From positions 8,159,662-8,223,661 of the forward strand of contig OZ020252.1 in the NCBI GenBank assembly GCA_963971285.1: DNA of 64,000 bases. The letters run 5' to 3'. Every line of letters starts with the position of its first letter. Position 1 is the stretch's first letter. The notes below the pieces were generated by a model. That model was not told the DNA's origin and made no database searches. It saw only the letters and a list, made by a program, of their open reading frames with translations. Position numbers and translations under genes: made by a program. Below, piece by piece: positions 34,201-45,030 of this stretch. The DNA is from Astropecten irregularis. Its lineage: Eukaryota > Echinodermata > Asteroidea > Paxillosida > Astropectinidae.

Positions 34201-37200
34201 TTTAGAACCTTCCTCGCCGATAAATTTGGTGTTCACCCCAGCGCCGCCGTCCTCGGCCCAGTTTTCTTGGGCGGCAGGCCCCGGGGGCGTGGAACAGTAC
34301 CGGGTGACCATGAGCAACGGGAGAGACCTGGGGTACTTCACCAATACGACAAACCAGATCACTGTGGACAGTCTCCGACCAGGGACTCAACAGTACATTG
34401 CCTACGTGAGAGCCGTGGTTGGATCGGGAGATAAGCGCATGGAAAGCAGTAATGCCGTATCTGTGCTTGTTTCGGGTATGCCAGTGTACCTATTTTTTTA
34501 AAGGATATTACATGATTGGTAAAAGTTACAGAACAGCACTCACACTTTGTCTGATCCAGCATGTACATGAAATGATAAACCTGTGAAAGTTTGAGCTCAA
34601 TTGGACATCTGAGTCACGACAAAATAATCGAAAACCTAACTCAATTTTTCTTATAAAACATAAAGAATGGTTTGGATCTTACCCCAAGATCAAAAGTGTT
34701 TCGGTCTTTGTTTTACCAATTTGTGTACACCTTTTTCAGGCAGAAATATTTCGACACTACGTTTCATCCAGCACCATCTTCATATCCTGAAAGTTATACG
34801 AAAATCTGTGAACATTTCTGTTCGGGTATATGTTACCAATCCTGTATTGTACTTTTTAATACAGGCAATAAACTGGTGCAAACTTCTCACCAACAAACGA
34901 TATGATCTGAAATATACTTACAGTTAGGAGGGCCTGATGTTTTGATCCTAGCAGGATCTTTCTTTAGGGATAAGAAGAAAGGCGTTTTTTTATTTATTTA
35001 TTTTGATAATCAGAGAAATAGTTGTATGCACATCATGCACTATACCTGCTGGCAGCCAAGGGCGCCCATGATCGTGTCTATAGCCACCCAAATAATGCAA
35101 CTGAAAAAAAAATGCTGAATAATACTGGATTTTTTCAGTTATTACATGAACAACGTGTTGTGTTGGTTACAAATACATGCTTTTCTACTCCTAACATAAC
35201 AGAAGCGAAATGTTAGAAGAAGGGTATAGTTTAGCTCACCACGGTGGCTCTAGACCCCCCTCCCCCCCGGCCCCCAAAAAAAATTAAAAAAATTATGGCT
35301 CTTCTAGCCCCCCCCCCCCCCCCAAACAAAAACTATTGGCTCTAGAACCGCGCCTGATCTCAGGTTGTGCTCCGTGATCACATATGGGTTGATGTGGCTG
35401 GCAGCCAAGGGCACCCATGAATGCCTGCAACTCGATCACGTTGTAGCCACATCCTTCGCAATTCATCACCCCAGCTGCCAGTAAGGATAATTAGCCTCCC
35501 AAATTATCATTATTATTAGTATTAAATAAAAAATTACAACTTGCCCCGGCCCCCCCTCTCTTGACACCTGCCATAGGTCACATGACTTTTGAGGATGTAT
35601 AATTGGTTTGTTTTTGGAGCATTTGGCATGAAATTGGAGACAAATCTGCGTCAGAAAAGTCAACTATGTCTCCTCGTTTTATAGCCTTAGCTTGTTTGTG
35701 TTTGCCTGTTTCACAGTGCCAATGAATACTTCTGAACTGGTCGCCTTCAACTACACTGAGTCGACCATTGAGGTAGCCTGGTACTCCTCCAGTACCTCCG
35801 GTAACCTCAACGAACCCTACATGCTGTTTATTGTCGCCGGTGACGGTGGGAAGAAGCCGGACAAGAATTTCTTTACCGTGTTCCGCGAGGACAACTCAAA
35901 CACTGTCGCCACGGCCCTGTTCGAGGGACTCCAGCCGAACACGGAGTATCACATCAGGCTGATCAGCAACCTGGGTCTGTCCCTGAGTACCACCCAGAAA
36001 ACCAGTAAGTCCAAGAAAGATCGATCGGTGTAGCTAGCTGAGATGACCTACCCATTACCCACCCTACAAATACTGATAAACATTGCACATTGGGATGCAC
36101 CAATTTCAAGTCTTATTTTTTAGTGGGATGAGGGTGGGTGGGGTGGGGGTGGGGTTGGGGGGTTGGGGGGTTGGGGGGTTGAAGAGCAGTACAGACACGG
36201 GGGCTCTCAACCATCCTTCCCCCACCACGCCCACCTTTCCCATATGCCCCTGTGAGGATGAGTTGTTTAGGAAGCTGTAGTTCTTTTCTACACAACTTGG
36301 GCAATTCCACGGTATTAACGTATATAAAGTTGCCAGTGAAGTGACTTTGACCTATTCTTTGATCAATCATTCTTGAAAGACTCCAATTTAAAAATGTTTT
36401 ATTGGAATCAGCAAGTATACCACTCATGGTTACTTGAAATGCATGCAAATATTCCAAAAAAAAGGTAACTTATGTTTCATAAATGTCCCCAAACCGTGGA
36501 AATGGCCACTTAGATGGTGGTCAAACCGAACTTTGAAAGAATGTACGGAAATTACGACTTTGTGCCTATACGCAACACTGTGTCCGGACCCATTATGTTA
36601 CAATTAAATTGTCTATCACTTCAAGATTCAGCTCTATGACTCTACATCCATGTCTTGGCTATCACCATGTAGAATGTAAGCATATTGGTGCTGAAATAGG
36701 CGAAAATATGACCAATTGAAAGAGTAGGGTACTCCTTAAAAACAAATTTGCAAGGATAACACGCATAGTGGTCAATACACACATGGTTGTACGAAAGAAA
36801 GATGAAAATCGGTTTTTGAGGTTGGGTAATTCAGTCTTAGTTTTTTCACTAAATTTCAGTCCAATTTTGCTCAAATTCTACATGGTGATAGCCAAAACAT
36901 GGTTGTATCACATATCTGAATCTTAAAGTGATTAACAGTTGAATTTTCATATACCGGTAATAGTTCCGACGCAAAGTGTTGCGTTTGTTTTTGGACACCT
37001 TGTATAACTTTATTGATATTTCTTTTTTCAATATGGTGTGGAATGCTGCTTAACTATAAATTAATTCACTCTACCCCTCCATTTTCAGGACCCTTACGGG
37101 TGAGCAACATCCGGCTCACAGAGGTGCTGGCGGACTCCATTAAACTGGAGTGGGATCCGCCAACAGAGGGCGACACAGAACACACTCATGAGGTGTATAT

Positions 37201-40200
37201 CTCTCCGAGCCCTATTAAGGATTATGATGAACGTGTGGTTACCGGCACCAGGTATGGCACCTACCTAAAAGAGGAGGTAGTTTTTGGGGAGAAATCCATC
37301 GATGATGCACATGGAAATAGGTTATGATAGGCCAGTAGGTTTGCTATTTACTCATCCGCATCCTATATCCTCATAGTCTGACCATCATTATTATTATTAT
37401 TATTATTATTTATTTCTGGTAATGACACCAAGGATTCCTCAAAAGTATGCCCTAGGCACTGTAGCTCGCAAGCCTGATGAAACCTGATATGGAAAGAAGA
37501 TGAGAAGAAGATACAGTTTTAGAGGTGGGAGGAAAACCCCAGAGTAATATTCTGGGTAAAACCCACGGAATCAGGCAGGGACTGAAAACCCAATCCACTT
37601 ATGAACCGAGCCGGACTTGAACCCGGTCCACAGAGGTGAAAGGCTACGCCAACCTGACTCCCCCATAGGGGTACCACTGAGGAGTTTTGCAACCAGCTCT
37701 CTCCACTCCACTCCAGTTATCTGCCTTTTTCAAGATGATACTTAGACTTGTACTTATAGAATTGTAGTCAAGTCGTTACAAGTCGCGGTGATCAGCTCTG
37801 CTTTCACGCGACTCTCATGAAACCGCTCTACTTTCTCACGAGACTCCAGGCTACGGCGAGATTTTGGCTCTCGGGACTACTTGACAGTTATGAAGTTGGT
37901 CCCAAGAGCCAAAATCTCGCCGGAGCCTGGAGTCTCGCGAGAGGATGATATCAACCGCGACATCTTATGGCTTGTCTACAAGTCTAGGTGATACTCTGTT
38001 TGAGGTCTGTCCATTCAGTGATGTTGTCATCCCATCTCTTTTTCTGTCTGCTATTAATATAACTCATTGTTTACCAATGTAGACTGCTATATATGTGCAA
38101 TGAGCTTTTACATGTACCCGCTGTACACAGTGGGATTAGATTTAATACCAAGGGTCAATTTCACGAAGACCTATGATCGTTACTTGAGGTAATTTATTAA
38201 AGAAGGATAAACCATCGTATCCTACATATAGGGCTGCAATTAATACATCATAAGTCCTACGATTGATAGTAAGTCACAATGAGTTTGGTGGAATCAACCT
38301 CTGTAGTCATAGTGTGCATACATGCATGTTATGCGCTTCCCGACTCGTGTAATGCAGCTCATAGACTCATAGACCGATATAATCTCATTTTAAGCAATAA
38401 ACTGCTGCAAACTGCTCATCAGCCAAAATGACCTGAAATATATCAAATGCTTAGAGTTGGGAGGGCCTGACGCGTTTCGATCCTAGCAGGATCTTTCTGG
38501 AACTTTCTGAAACTTTCCTAATCTCATTTCTCTGTTTTTTTGTTTTCCTTCTACCGTTCTCCATCCAGTAAGGTAATTCAGGAGCTCACAAATGGGACTG
38601 AGTACTTTATCAGGATCGTGTCGATCTTCCAGGGAATGAGGAGCGTTCCCCAGACACTGGTCGCAACCACTGGAGTGTCAGGAGCCCAAGCTTCCTCCCA
38701 ATGTAAGCTCTTCCATTGTCATGATTACGGACTGGCCAGTGGTCGATTTCACGAAGCCCTACGATTGATCGCAAACTCTAGTTACGAATGATAACCCATC
38801 GTGTCCTTCAACCTCTACGTGGGGCTGCAAATGCATCAGAATTGCTACGATTGATAGTAATCTACGATGAGTTTGGTGAAATCGACCCCTGGTCTCTGTC
38901 GACTGGTGTTGTGGGTTGAGAGTCATTATTTTGTTCGTAGAACAGAACCCCTGTTGTCTTTTTCAAATGATGAACTCTTGGTCCTTTGAAAATTGTTCCT
39001 GAATTATTTTGTTGGAATTCTAATAATCACCCCTGAAAGGTAGTATCATACTTTGGTAAGAAACCAAAACAGAAATGTTCACAGATTTACGTATAACTTA
39101 CAGGGTATGAAGATGGTGGTGGTAGAAACATACTGTTAGAATATTTCCGCCTGAAATGGTGTATTTATCCAGAAATTAGTCAAACAACGACTGAAAATCT
39201 TTTGGATCTTTTAAAAGATCAAAAATAAAAGAGAAAAGACTTAAGAAATACTGTAGCTGTTTTTCACTTTTTTTCTCAAAAAGTGGGCAACGTATGGGAC
39301 TGAAATTTTCACAGATGACTGTTACTGTATCTGTCTTGGTATTTTTGCCCATGAATCTGTATTTCTTTGACAAAAACCAAAGTATGATATTACCTTTAAA
39401 GGTAAAATCATACTTTTTTTTGTCAAAATGGGCAAAAATGTAAAGAAAGATACATTAACAGTAATCTGTGAAATTTTCAGGCCCATACTGTGTCGACTTT
39501 TTGAGAAAGCAGTGAAAAATGCCAACAATATTTTAAAAATCTTTTCACCATTATTTTTGATCTTTAAAAGATCAAAATTGTTCTTGGTCATTGGTATGAC
39601 TCTTTTCTGGATAAATACAGCATTTCAGGCAGAAACATTTTAACTACGTTTTTATACCATCATCATCTTTATACCCTGTAAGTTATAGGTAAATCTGTGA
39701 ACATTTCTGTTTCGATATGCAACCAAAGTAAGATAGTTGCTTTAAGGTAGATTTGAGGCTTTGCATGGTGTGAATGTACGAATGATTCTTACATGGTGTT
39801 TCCTCAAACCGATCCACATACCTTTAAGATGTTGTTCTAACATCCGGTGATTTACAGGCAGCGGCTTGAAAATTTCTACAGCTGGAAAAAGCTCTTTTCA
39901 TCTGAGCAATGGTGATCTAGTAAAACTACAATTTTGAATTTGTGAAAACGTACCTTTCACTCAGTCACCCTCTTGAAGACGAACAGTGCACACTGTTTGA
40001 AACGTTGAGTGCTAAACCATCTTCTTCTTAGAACCACACACACCTATTACTTACAGATGAGATTATTTGGTGTCACCGCTAACCTACCTTATTTACCTTT
40101 TTTGTCATTCAGCCTTCGATAAAGATCCTGCTAGGATCGAAACGCATCAGGCCCTCCTAACTCCAAGCATTTGATAAATTTCAGGTCACTATTGCCGAGC

Positions 40201-43049
40201 TGCTGTGAAGCAGTGCGAGTCTATGTAATACCGATTTCCGTCTGTCTGTCCATCGGGCCATCCGCGTGAAATGTTGTAGTTTTTATTTTTATTCGGATAA
40301 AAAGTTGAAATTTTTTAGTGCTTCATATTTTTGGGAACGTTATATAATTCATCACTACAACCTCAAATTAGAGTTTATGCTGTTAGAATTAATCATTTAA
40401 ATTTGAAAAAAAAAAATAGAAAAATTTGACAATTTTATTTTTGATGAATGGTTTTGTTTGGTTTGGCTTTTATTTCCTGGCGTTTGCAGTGAACTTCGAA
40501 GCACTGGTAGTTGGCATAGTGTTGGGCGTGATCGTTCTCCTACTGGTTGGCATCCTACTCATGGTGTGTTACAAGTATGGCGATCTGAAGGTTAGTAGAG
40601 TCATTTCACTGTATGCAATGTCGGACATGAATGTTACGCCTGTCATACCACCTACAGAGGGCGCATATTATCTTCCCAACATGGCTGATTCAGACACGAG
40701 TATTATAAGCAGACATAACTCTCCGTGTCCTTTGTATTTAGGCCACATACTTAACATGGTGGCAGCGGTGGGATCAATTTTGGTGGCATCAATTTTGGTG
40801 TGTTGTATCGGGAATGTCCAATGTCGTGTACTAAAATGCACCTACAAACCATTTTGTAGCAGCAAGTTTCCCGACTTTGTGAAGTGTATCAGCAGGTTTG
40901 TGGTTTTTTTTTTTTTTTATGTTTACGGTTGGGGCATATTTTTGGGTCGGGCGGGTTACGCCAATACAACAATTTTTTTTATGGCCTTAAGTTTGAGACT
41001 GTGAATGTTTTATGAGCGGACAACGTGAGTGACATGACAGCATGGCCTAGCTAAAAATGCCAAAAAAAAATACCAGCCACTTCTATTGTCCCATGGCAGC
41101 ATTATGCAGGTGAAGAGATTATGAACAGTATTTTAGGCAGCGCTATAGTTTTAGTTTTTGGCACAGATCAGACCACTACAAAGGAAATTGGTGTACTTAC
41201 ATTAGAATATCAAATGCTTAGTTTAATCTCTGATCAATTCATTCTTTTCTCAGAATACTTCCAGTGCTGGAGGGACTACCCCAGGTAATACATATACCAA
41301 CGATGCCGCTGATATTCAAGAAAGAGAGCCAAACAGAAGAGGGGTATGTCTAATTCACACTGGGCATTAATTTGCCAAGGCCTATTTGTCTTTACACTGA
41401 GCATTGTTATAAATAAGATATTGTGTTTTAATTTTTAATATTTCATTTAAACGATAAAATACAGTACCGGTATTCGCTGCAGAGGACTGCCTGCAGCTAG
41501 ACTGCAGAGCCGAAGAATACGATCAGTATAAGGCTCTGACAGTTTGTTCATAACAGCGCCCTCTCCTTAGAGTGATAAACCTGGGTGTCGCATTCACTTC
41601 AGGCCAGAGGTCACAGTTAGTTAACTACACTTATGTCCAGGGGCCTTTTCCCAAACCTCGGCTGCGGCTCAGGCTCCGGCTCCATCTCTGTCATCCATAT
41701 GCTGAACATATAGGTTGTGGTATTTTCATTGAAGCTGAAGGTCTGTTTTCTTTATCAAACCTGAGAATCTACTTCCGAATCGCAGCCAAAAGCCTCAATT
41801 TTGATACCCATTATTTTAGAATGGCTTCATGAAATGGAGCTTTAGCTGGAGCCGAGGTTTGGAATAGGCCCCTGGGGATTTTCGTTTTTTTTACCAATTA
41901 AGTTGCAACAATTATTTCATGATCACCGTATGGTCTAGGTCTTCAGGAATTGAAAATATGAAAGGGAAATTGTTGTCACATTTTTTATCAAATTTAGTCT
42001 GTTTTTATATCAAGTTTTTCGGAAAGTAGATTTGTCGGATCTATTGTCAGAACAACCAAGAAGATGGGAGGGATTGTGTAGGGCCTAGCATATCAGCATC
42101 AGGGGCGTATCCAGGGGGGCATGCGGGGTGCACCCCCTGCCCCCTTTTCTTCCAGCAAAAAAGAAAAAAAAAGAAAGAAAAAAAAAAGAAAGAGGAAAAA
42201 ACAATATATAGGGAGAGAGGGAGACTTAAAAAGAGAAGAAAAAACGGGGAGACAAAATTAGCTAGCATTGATCACTCCGAAATACATCCGCACCAATTCA
42301 ATAGCGACGGATGCATTTCGGGGAGATTCAAAGCTAGCTAATGTTGTCTCCCCTCTCTTTTACCGTCCGCATCCCACCCTCCCCCTGAACGACTCCCCCC
42401 TTTTGGAAAATCCTGGATCCACCCCTCGAGCATTGACATACTGCTCCGTCTCAAGTTGATTTGGAGTCATTGTTGACATCAGATGACCTCACTTAAAGAA
42501 CTCTCTCAAATTACTTCAGCTGACTTTGGAAACAATTTTGGGATAACGTGGAAAAAATTTTGGATTTAAAAGCTGATGAAGGCCTTGTTATATTGTTTTA
42601 GCAAAGGTTGATATAGAGATAGATTATTGTCCAAAACATTGATTGAATCGGTAAGGCTGTGTACCACCATCATTCAGAGTGATGCTAACCTTGTTTTCAC
42701 AAGGGGAATCCATGCCTTCATCCTTTTCCAACCCCCATAAAAAAAACAATATTCAGAAATTGAGCATGTTCATCAGGTCCCAGATGAGTGCGGTATTGTA
42801 CTGAAATGTCGATCAGCTTCCCTTTTTGACACATTGTTTTGTTATTTTCACTATTTTGGTGTCTTATTTCCCACTTTCAAGGTTCGAAACTATGACGATG
42901 ACGCTGGAGGCATGTACGAGACCCCGGAGCCCAAGGCCAAGGAAGCGAGCAACCCCAGCTCAGGCCTGGCGTACGAGAACACCATGATTGGCGCCTCTGC
43001 CAATCCAGCACCACCACCAGTCAAGGTTAAACCCAAGTGGGGGCGCTAA
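26047..43049 (+). CDS. Type I receptor: 2 HYR, 4 FN3, membrane helix, Tyr-rich tail (complete, 12 exons)
   Basis: Exons: 26047-26122, 27686-27877, 28782-29057, 30727-30848, 33156-33333, 34206-34475, 35717-36004, 37089-37251, 38569-38702, 40490-40590, 41254-41343, 42882-43049. All have AG/GT borders and phases agree throughout, giving 685 residues. Residues 1-25 are a signal peptide. HYR1 (about 27-89) has four cysteines. HYR2 (about 90-181; FPLGKTRVTYTARD core) has none. Four FN3 domains (182-281, 282-371, 372-467, 468-560) follow, with hallmark V-x-W strands and L-x-P-G-T-x-Y or N-G-T-E-Y loops. A membrane helix (571-592) precedes a 93-residue tail with Y614 (YTND), Y634, Y642 (YETP), Y661 (YENT) and a Pro-rich end. 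HYR and FN3 are extracellular adhesion or recognition modules; pYxN is the known GRB2-SH2 site. Ligand and signalling are inference. The ATG at 26047 has a good context (A at -3, G at +4) and leads straight into the signal peptide. An in-frame start-like codon at 25981 is disfavoured, and TTTTGCAG at about 26017-26024 may be the acceptor of a 5' UTR exon. Confidence 0.92.
26323..26563. repeat. Family C MITE in receptor intron 1
   Basis: Starts GGGGACAATTTCATAAAACT, ends AGTTTTATGAAATTGGCCCC. The interior is standard for the family. Confidence 0.8.
26829..27636. repeat. Family B MITE followed by a diverged A-type copy
   Basis: 26829-27270 is family B (GGTATAATACATGATTGG to ACCAATCATGTACTGTACC) with a partial internal duplication of its right end near 27180-27270. 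27280-27636 matches the odd subfamily at 7033 (CTCACAATTACAATTACATT). It ends 50 bp before receptor exon 2. Confidence 0.65.
27915..28143. repeat. Family H MITE, copy 2
   Basis: GGGCCTTTACGACATGGG at the left and CCTAGTTTCATAATGGGCC at the right, inverted relative to copy 1 at 792. It runs straight into a family G element. Confidence 0.75.
28139..28335. repeat. Family G remnant with expanded (GGCTCA)n arm
   Basis: Begins GGGCCTTTTAGAAACG, then about 24 nearly perfect GGCTCA units (28165-28308), then GCGAATCCATTCTAAAAGC and GGCTTTTGACTGC, which match the family G interior. The hexamer array is the element's own arm greatly expanded. Confidence 0.75.
28450..28660. repeat. Palindromic GC-rich element, worn
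   Basis: Repeated GAGACGTC / GACGTCTC and CGCGACTG motifs face each other (CAGAGACGTCTCCGCGAC left, GGAGACGTCGCAGCGACGTC right). Probably a MITE. It ends about 120 bp before receptor exon 3. Confidence 0.5.
29371..29808. repeat. Two-copy tandem repeat, 216-bp period
   Basis: AGTGAAATCAAACTAGTTGC at 29371 recurs as AGTGAAATCAAAATATAGTTG at 29587. Both copies contain AAACTTGTACAAAATGTAGCC and end at TATAGCACCACT. The copies differ at scattered positions. Intron 3 of the receptor. Confidence 0.8.
30054..30431. repeat. Family A MITE
   Basis: TTAA at 30054-30057 and 30428-30431. The left end is AGGTAGTATCATACTTTG. Near the right end a GAGGCCTACTAGGCCCTG segment replaces part of the terminus. Confidence 0.8.
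31040..32430. other. Receptor intron 4, mostly unique
   Basis: No exon found that would keep phase between exons 4 and 5. There are short T-runs. A short CTCAGGAACCCCA segment near 31120 is shared with the hairpin region near 47975. Confidence 0.4.
32431..32503 (-). repeat. tRNA-like repeat, minus
   Basis: The reverse strand reads A-box TAGCTCAGTTGGTAGAGCG and B-box GGTTCGAATCC, and ends CCAGTAAG. It is flanked by the same TTGTTCGTTTGGCAGTCAG arm as the other copies (32530-32550). Confidence 0.7.
32871..33130. repeat. Family I element with tRNA-like core, copy 2
   Basis: The ends GCTTGCCCTTCACCGACG and CGTCGGTGAACGGCAAGC are inverted, and GATGAGCACTG pairs with CAGTGCTCATC. The core has A-box TAGCTCGGTGG and B-box GGTTCGAATCC. 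The element stops 25 bp before receptor exon 5. Confidence 0.75.
33393..33744. repeat. Family A MITE in receptor intron 5
   Basis: TTAA at 33393-33396 and 33741-33744. The ends are AGGTAGTAGCATACTTTGGT and ACCAAAGTGTGATACTACCT. Begins 60 bp after exon 5. Confidence 0.85.
33857..34009. repeat. Palindromic MITE (family K)
   Basis: GGGGCCGATTTCACTAAATGC at the left; GCGTTAGTGAAAACAGTCCC at the right. Inner arms CTTTGCGATCATCGCTCAAG and CTTAAGCGATGATCGCAAAG are near-perfect inverses. Confidence 0.75.
34498..34859. repeat. Family B MITE 22 bp after receptor exon 6
   Basis: TTAA at 34498-34501 and 34856-34859. The ends are AGGATATTACATGATTGG and ACCAATCCTGTATTGTACTT. Confidence 0.8.
34860..35716. 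other. Receptor intron 6, unique with C/T-rich segments
   Basis: Holds CTCTAGACCCCCCTCC and CTAGCCCCCCCC runs (35245-35320). A similar segment occurs at 60985-61290 (GGATTTTTTCAGTTATTAC; CTAGCCCCCC), so a diverged repeat of about 300 bp is likely. Confidence 0.45.
36570..37002. repeat. Family F MITE, left tip lost
   Basis: Interior as in the other F copies (GTCTTGGCTATCACCATGTAG twice, inverted). The right end is GGACACCTTG. It stops 86 bp before receptor exon 8. Confidence 0.75.
37745..37984. repeat. Family M palindromic element
   Basis: GAGACTCCAGGCTACGGCGAG and CTCGCCGGAGCCTGGAGTCTC pair around GACTACTTGACAGTTATG. The outer arms contain GACTTGT and ACAAGTC. Confidence 0.7.
38151..38303. 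repeat. Family D MITE
   Basis: AGGGTCAATTTCACGAAGACC to CAATGAGTTTGGTGGAATC. Diverged copy in receptor intron 8. Confidence 0.65.
38740..38891. repeat. Family D MITE 37 bp after receptor exon 9
   Basis: GGTCGATTTCACGAAGCCC at the left and ATGAGTTTGGTGAAATCGACC at the right, inverted ends. Confidence 0.8.
39035..39399. repeat. Family A MITE, left of an abutting pair
   Basis: AAGGTAGTATCATACTTTGGT to ACCAAAGTATGATATTACCT, then TTAA at 39396-39399 shared with the next copy. The left TTAA is mutated (CTGA). Confidence 0.85.
39396..39745. repeat. Family A MITE, right of an abutting pair, opposite orientation
   Basis: Starts TTAAAGGTAAAATCATACTT and ends ACCAAAGTAAGATAGTTGC then TTAA at 39742-39745. 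More diverged than its partner. Confidence 0.75.
41640..41872. repeat. Family G MITE
   Basis: GGGGCCTTTTCCCAAACCTCG to CGAGGTTTGGAATAGGCCCC, with hexamer arms GGCTCAGGCTCCGGCTCC on the left. Confidence 0.85.
42100..42428. repeat. Family E element, copy 1
   Basis: CAGGGGCGTATCCAGGGG at the left and CCTGGATCCACCCCTCG at the right. Inner arms GAGACAAAATTAGCTAGC and GCTAGCTAATGTTGTCTC are inverted. Purine/pyrimidine-rich flanks. Confidence 0.7.
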
Positions 43050-43203
43050 ACCCAAGTTTTAAGAAAACTCAGCAATGCGGCTGGATGAAAAGCCGGGCCG
43101 CAGCTTGCCGACCTGAGAAGCAAAGGAGTAAGGGGAGATATGGTGATGTAGAAGGGGGGGGGGGGGATTATACGCTGGAACTGTCGGAAAAAAGTCTTAC
43201 ACT

Positions 43204-43850
43204 TAAAGGTAGTATCAGACTTTGGTAGCATACCAAAACTGAAATCTTCACAGATTCACCTATAACTTACAGGGTATAAAGATTGTGATGGTAGAAACAT
43301 ACAGTTAAATTTTGCTTGAAATGGTGTATTTATCAAGAAAAGAGTAAAACCAGTGACCCTAATTATTTTGGATCTTTTACAGATCAAAAATAAAAGAGAA
43401 AAGACTTAAGAAATACCGTGGCCGTTTTTCACTGTTTTCTCAAAAATTGGGCACCGTATGAGACTGAAATTTTCACAGATGACTTTTACTGTATCTGGAG
43501 CAGATCCAGGATTTTTTCAAAAGGGGGGAGAGGGGGCGGGGTGGCGTGGAAATAAAATGTGCCAATTCAATATCAACGGATGCATTTTGGGGTGATAAAT
43601 TCAGGTAGCTAATTTTGTCTCCCTCTTTTTTTCGTATCTTTTTGAGTCTTTTTCCCTTCCACCTTAATATTGCTTTTCTTCTTTCTTTCTGTTTTCTTTT
43701 CTTTTTCTGTTTTTTTTTTTTTGCTGGAAGAAAGGGGGTGGGGGGTGTGCGCCCCACGCCCCCTGGATCCGCCGCTGTATTTTTGCATGGTTTTTAATGT
43801 TTTTTTTTTTTCTGGCAAAATTGTATATTGTGTCATTTGGTCAATAGATC
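43204..43850. repeat. Family A MITE interrupted by a family E element
   Basis: Family A runs from TTAAAGGTAGTATCAGACTTTGG to ACTGTATCTG. A family E copy (about 43495-43778; CAGATCCAGGATTTTTTC to CCCCTGGATCCGCCGC) follows. TATTTTTGCATGG then resumes family A sequence. Both lie just past the receptor stop codon at 43049, so they may be in its 3' UTR. Confidence 0.7.
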
Positions 43851-43939
43851 ATTACTGTTTTTATGCAGAGATTGCCATTGTCACTTTTCAGCAGATAATT
43901 CTACTAATTGGGCCTCCAGGGGTATGTCACTTTGATCTA

Positions 43940-44250
43940 AGTCATTGAAAAGTGAATAAAGAAACATTGACCGGAGCAGGATTCCAACCAGCGACCTCCA
44001 AAATACCATACCAGTGGTATGGTAAAGGCCTTATTCACAGTGCATCCATCTTGTCACCTTCCCTGTATGCCCGTTGCAAAAGATAACACTAATTCTAAAA
44101 AGAAAATGGGTACACAGACTGTTTTGAATCCAAGCCTCGGTTTGATTGCACTGCTTTGAATGTAGGATGCACTGTAAATTTGACGTATTCTTGAGGTCGC
44201 TGTTGGAATCCTGCTCCACTAGTCAATTTTACTTTATTCACTTTTCAATG
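43940..44250. repeat. Inverted pair of tRNA-like arms with a family W MITE inside
   Basis: The left arm (43965-44020) is a minus tRNA-like half (GACCGGAGCAGGATTCCAACC). The right arm (44187-44225) is the plus half (GTTGGAATCCTGCTCC). Between them lies family W (44026-44185; AAGGCCTTATTCACAGTGC, TTGAATCCAAGCCTCGGTTT). Confidence 0.7.
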
Positions 44251-44261
44251 ACTTAGAAAGG

Positions 44262-44612
44262 AATGGTACAGAACCGTTGCTGACAGTGAAAGCACGTTAT
44301 GCAATCCATCATATACCTTTATTGACAAACCTGTAGAAGTTTGAGGTCAATCAGCCATCTGGGTCACGAGAAAATAGTGAAAACCCGTGTACACAGAACT
44401 GTACACATTTCAACGAATGAATAAATCGCTTCGAAGCAATTTATTCCGATCGGAAAATAGTTTCATTTATTTCTCAACGAATATGGCATTTCAGACAAAA
44501 ACATTTCATGAGATGTTTTCTCCTATCATCACCATTATACTGTGTAAGTTTTATGTGAATCTGTGATCATGAAGTGTATTTTGTCTTACCAATTCTGTAC
44601 CATCCCTTTAAA
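44262..44612. repeat. Family B MITE, diverged
   Basis: AATGGTACAGAACCGTTGC to ACCAATTCTGTACCATCCC. The interior has AAACCTGTAGAAGTTTGAGG and CATCTGGGTCACGAGAAAAT. Confidence 0.65.
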
Positions 44613-44872
44613 ATCAATCCAGTAAGTTTCCCTTGTGGTTATATGATGATCAATTTAATTTGAATTGGGTGGATCATTAGTTATGAGAGCACAGAGGCAG
44701 CCAATCCCAGCTGGTGACTGTGAAAGCACTCGGTGGATTTCACTTGCTTAATATTGATTCACTCAAAGTCAAAGTTGTTAAAAGATAATTGTGATGGATT
44801 GGCTGAGGCTCTTTAAAGGGACCTGGTCTTTCATTTAAATCAAATTTTGTTGGCAAATGATGGATTAACTTG

Positions 44873-45030
44873 CTCCATTCCTACAGTTAGCATTGCATTT
44901 TATGCAATGTACATCTTGTCAAATTATATATTTACTTTCTCCATTCCTTTAGTTAGCATTGCATTTTATGCAATGTACATCTTGTCAAATTATATATTTA
45001 CTTTCTCCATTCCTATAGTACAATGTACAT
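44873..45030. repeat. 66-bp tandem repeat, 2.4 copies
   Basis: CTCCATTCCT begins units at 44873, 44939 and 45005. Each full unit holds TTAGCATTGCATTTTATGC. The two full units are almost identical. Confidence 0.9.

Noticed and set aside
36120-36180. G-rich run as a quadruplex regulatory site
   Set aside because: The GGGGTTG run could fold into a quadruplex, but nothing else in the intron supports a function.
40591-41004. Receptor exon 10 reading on for about 138 codons into the intron
   Set aside because: A GTTAGT donor at 40591 and an in-phase tail exon at 41254 give a better model; the read-through is rich in low-complexity hydrophobic runs.
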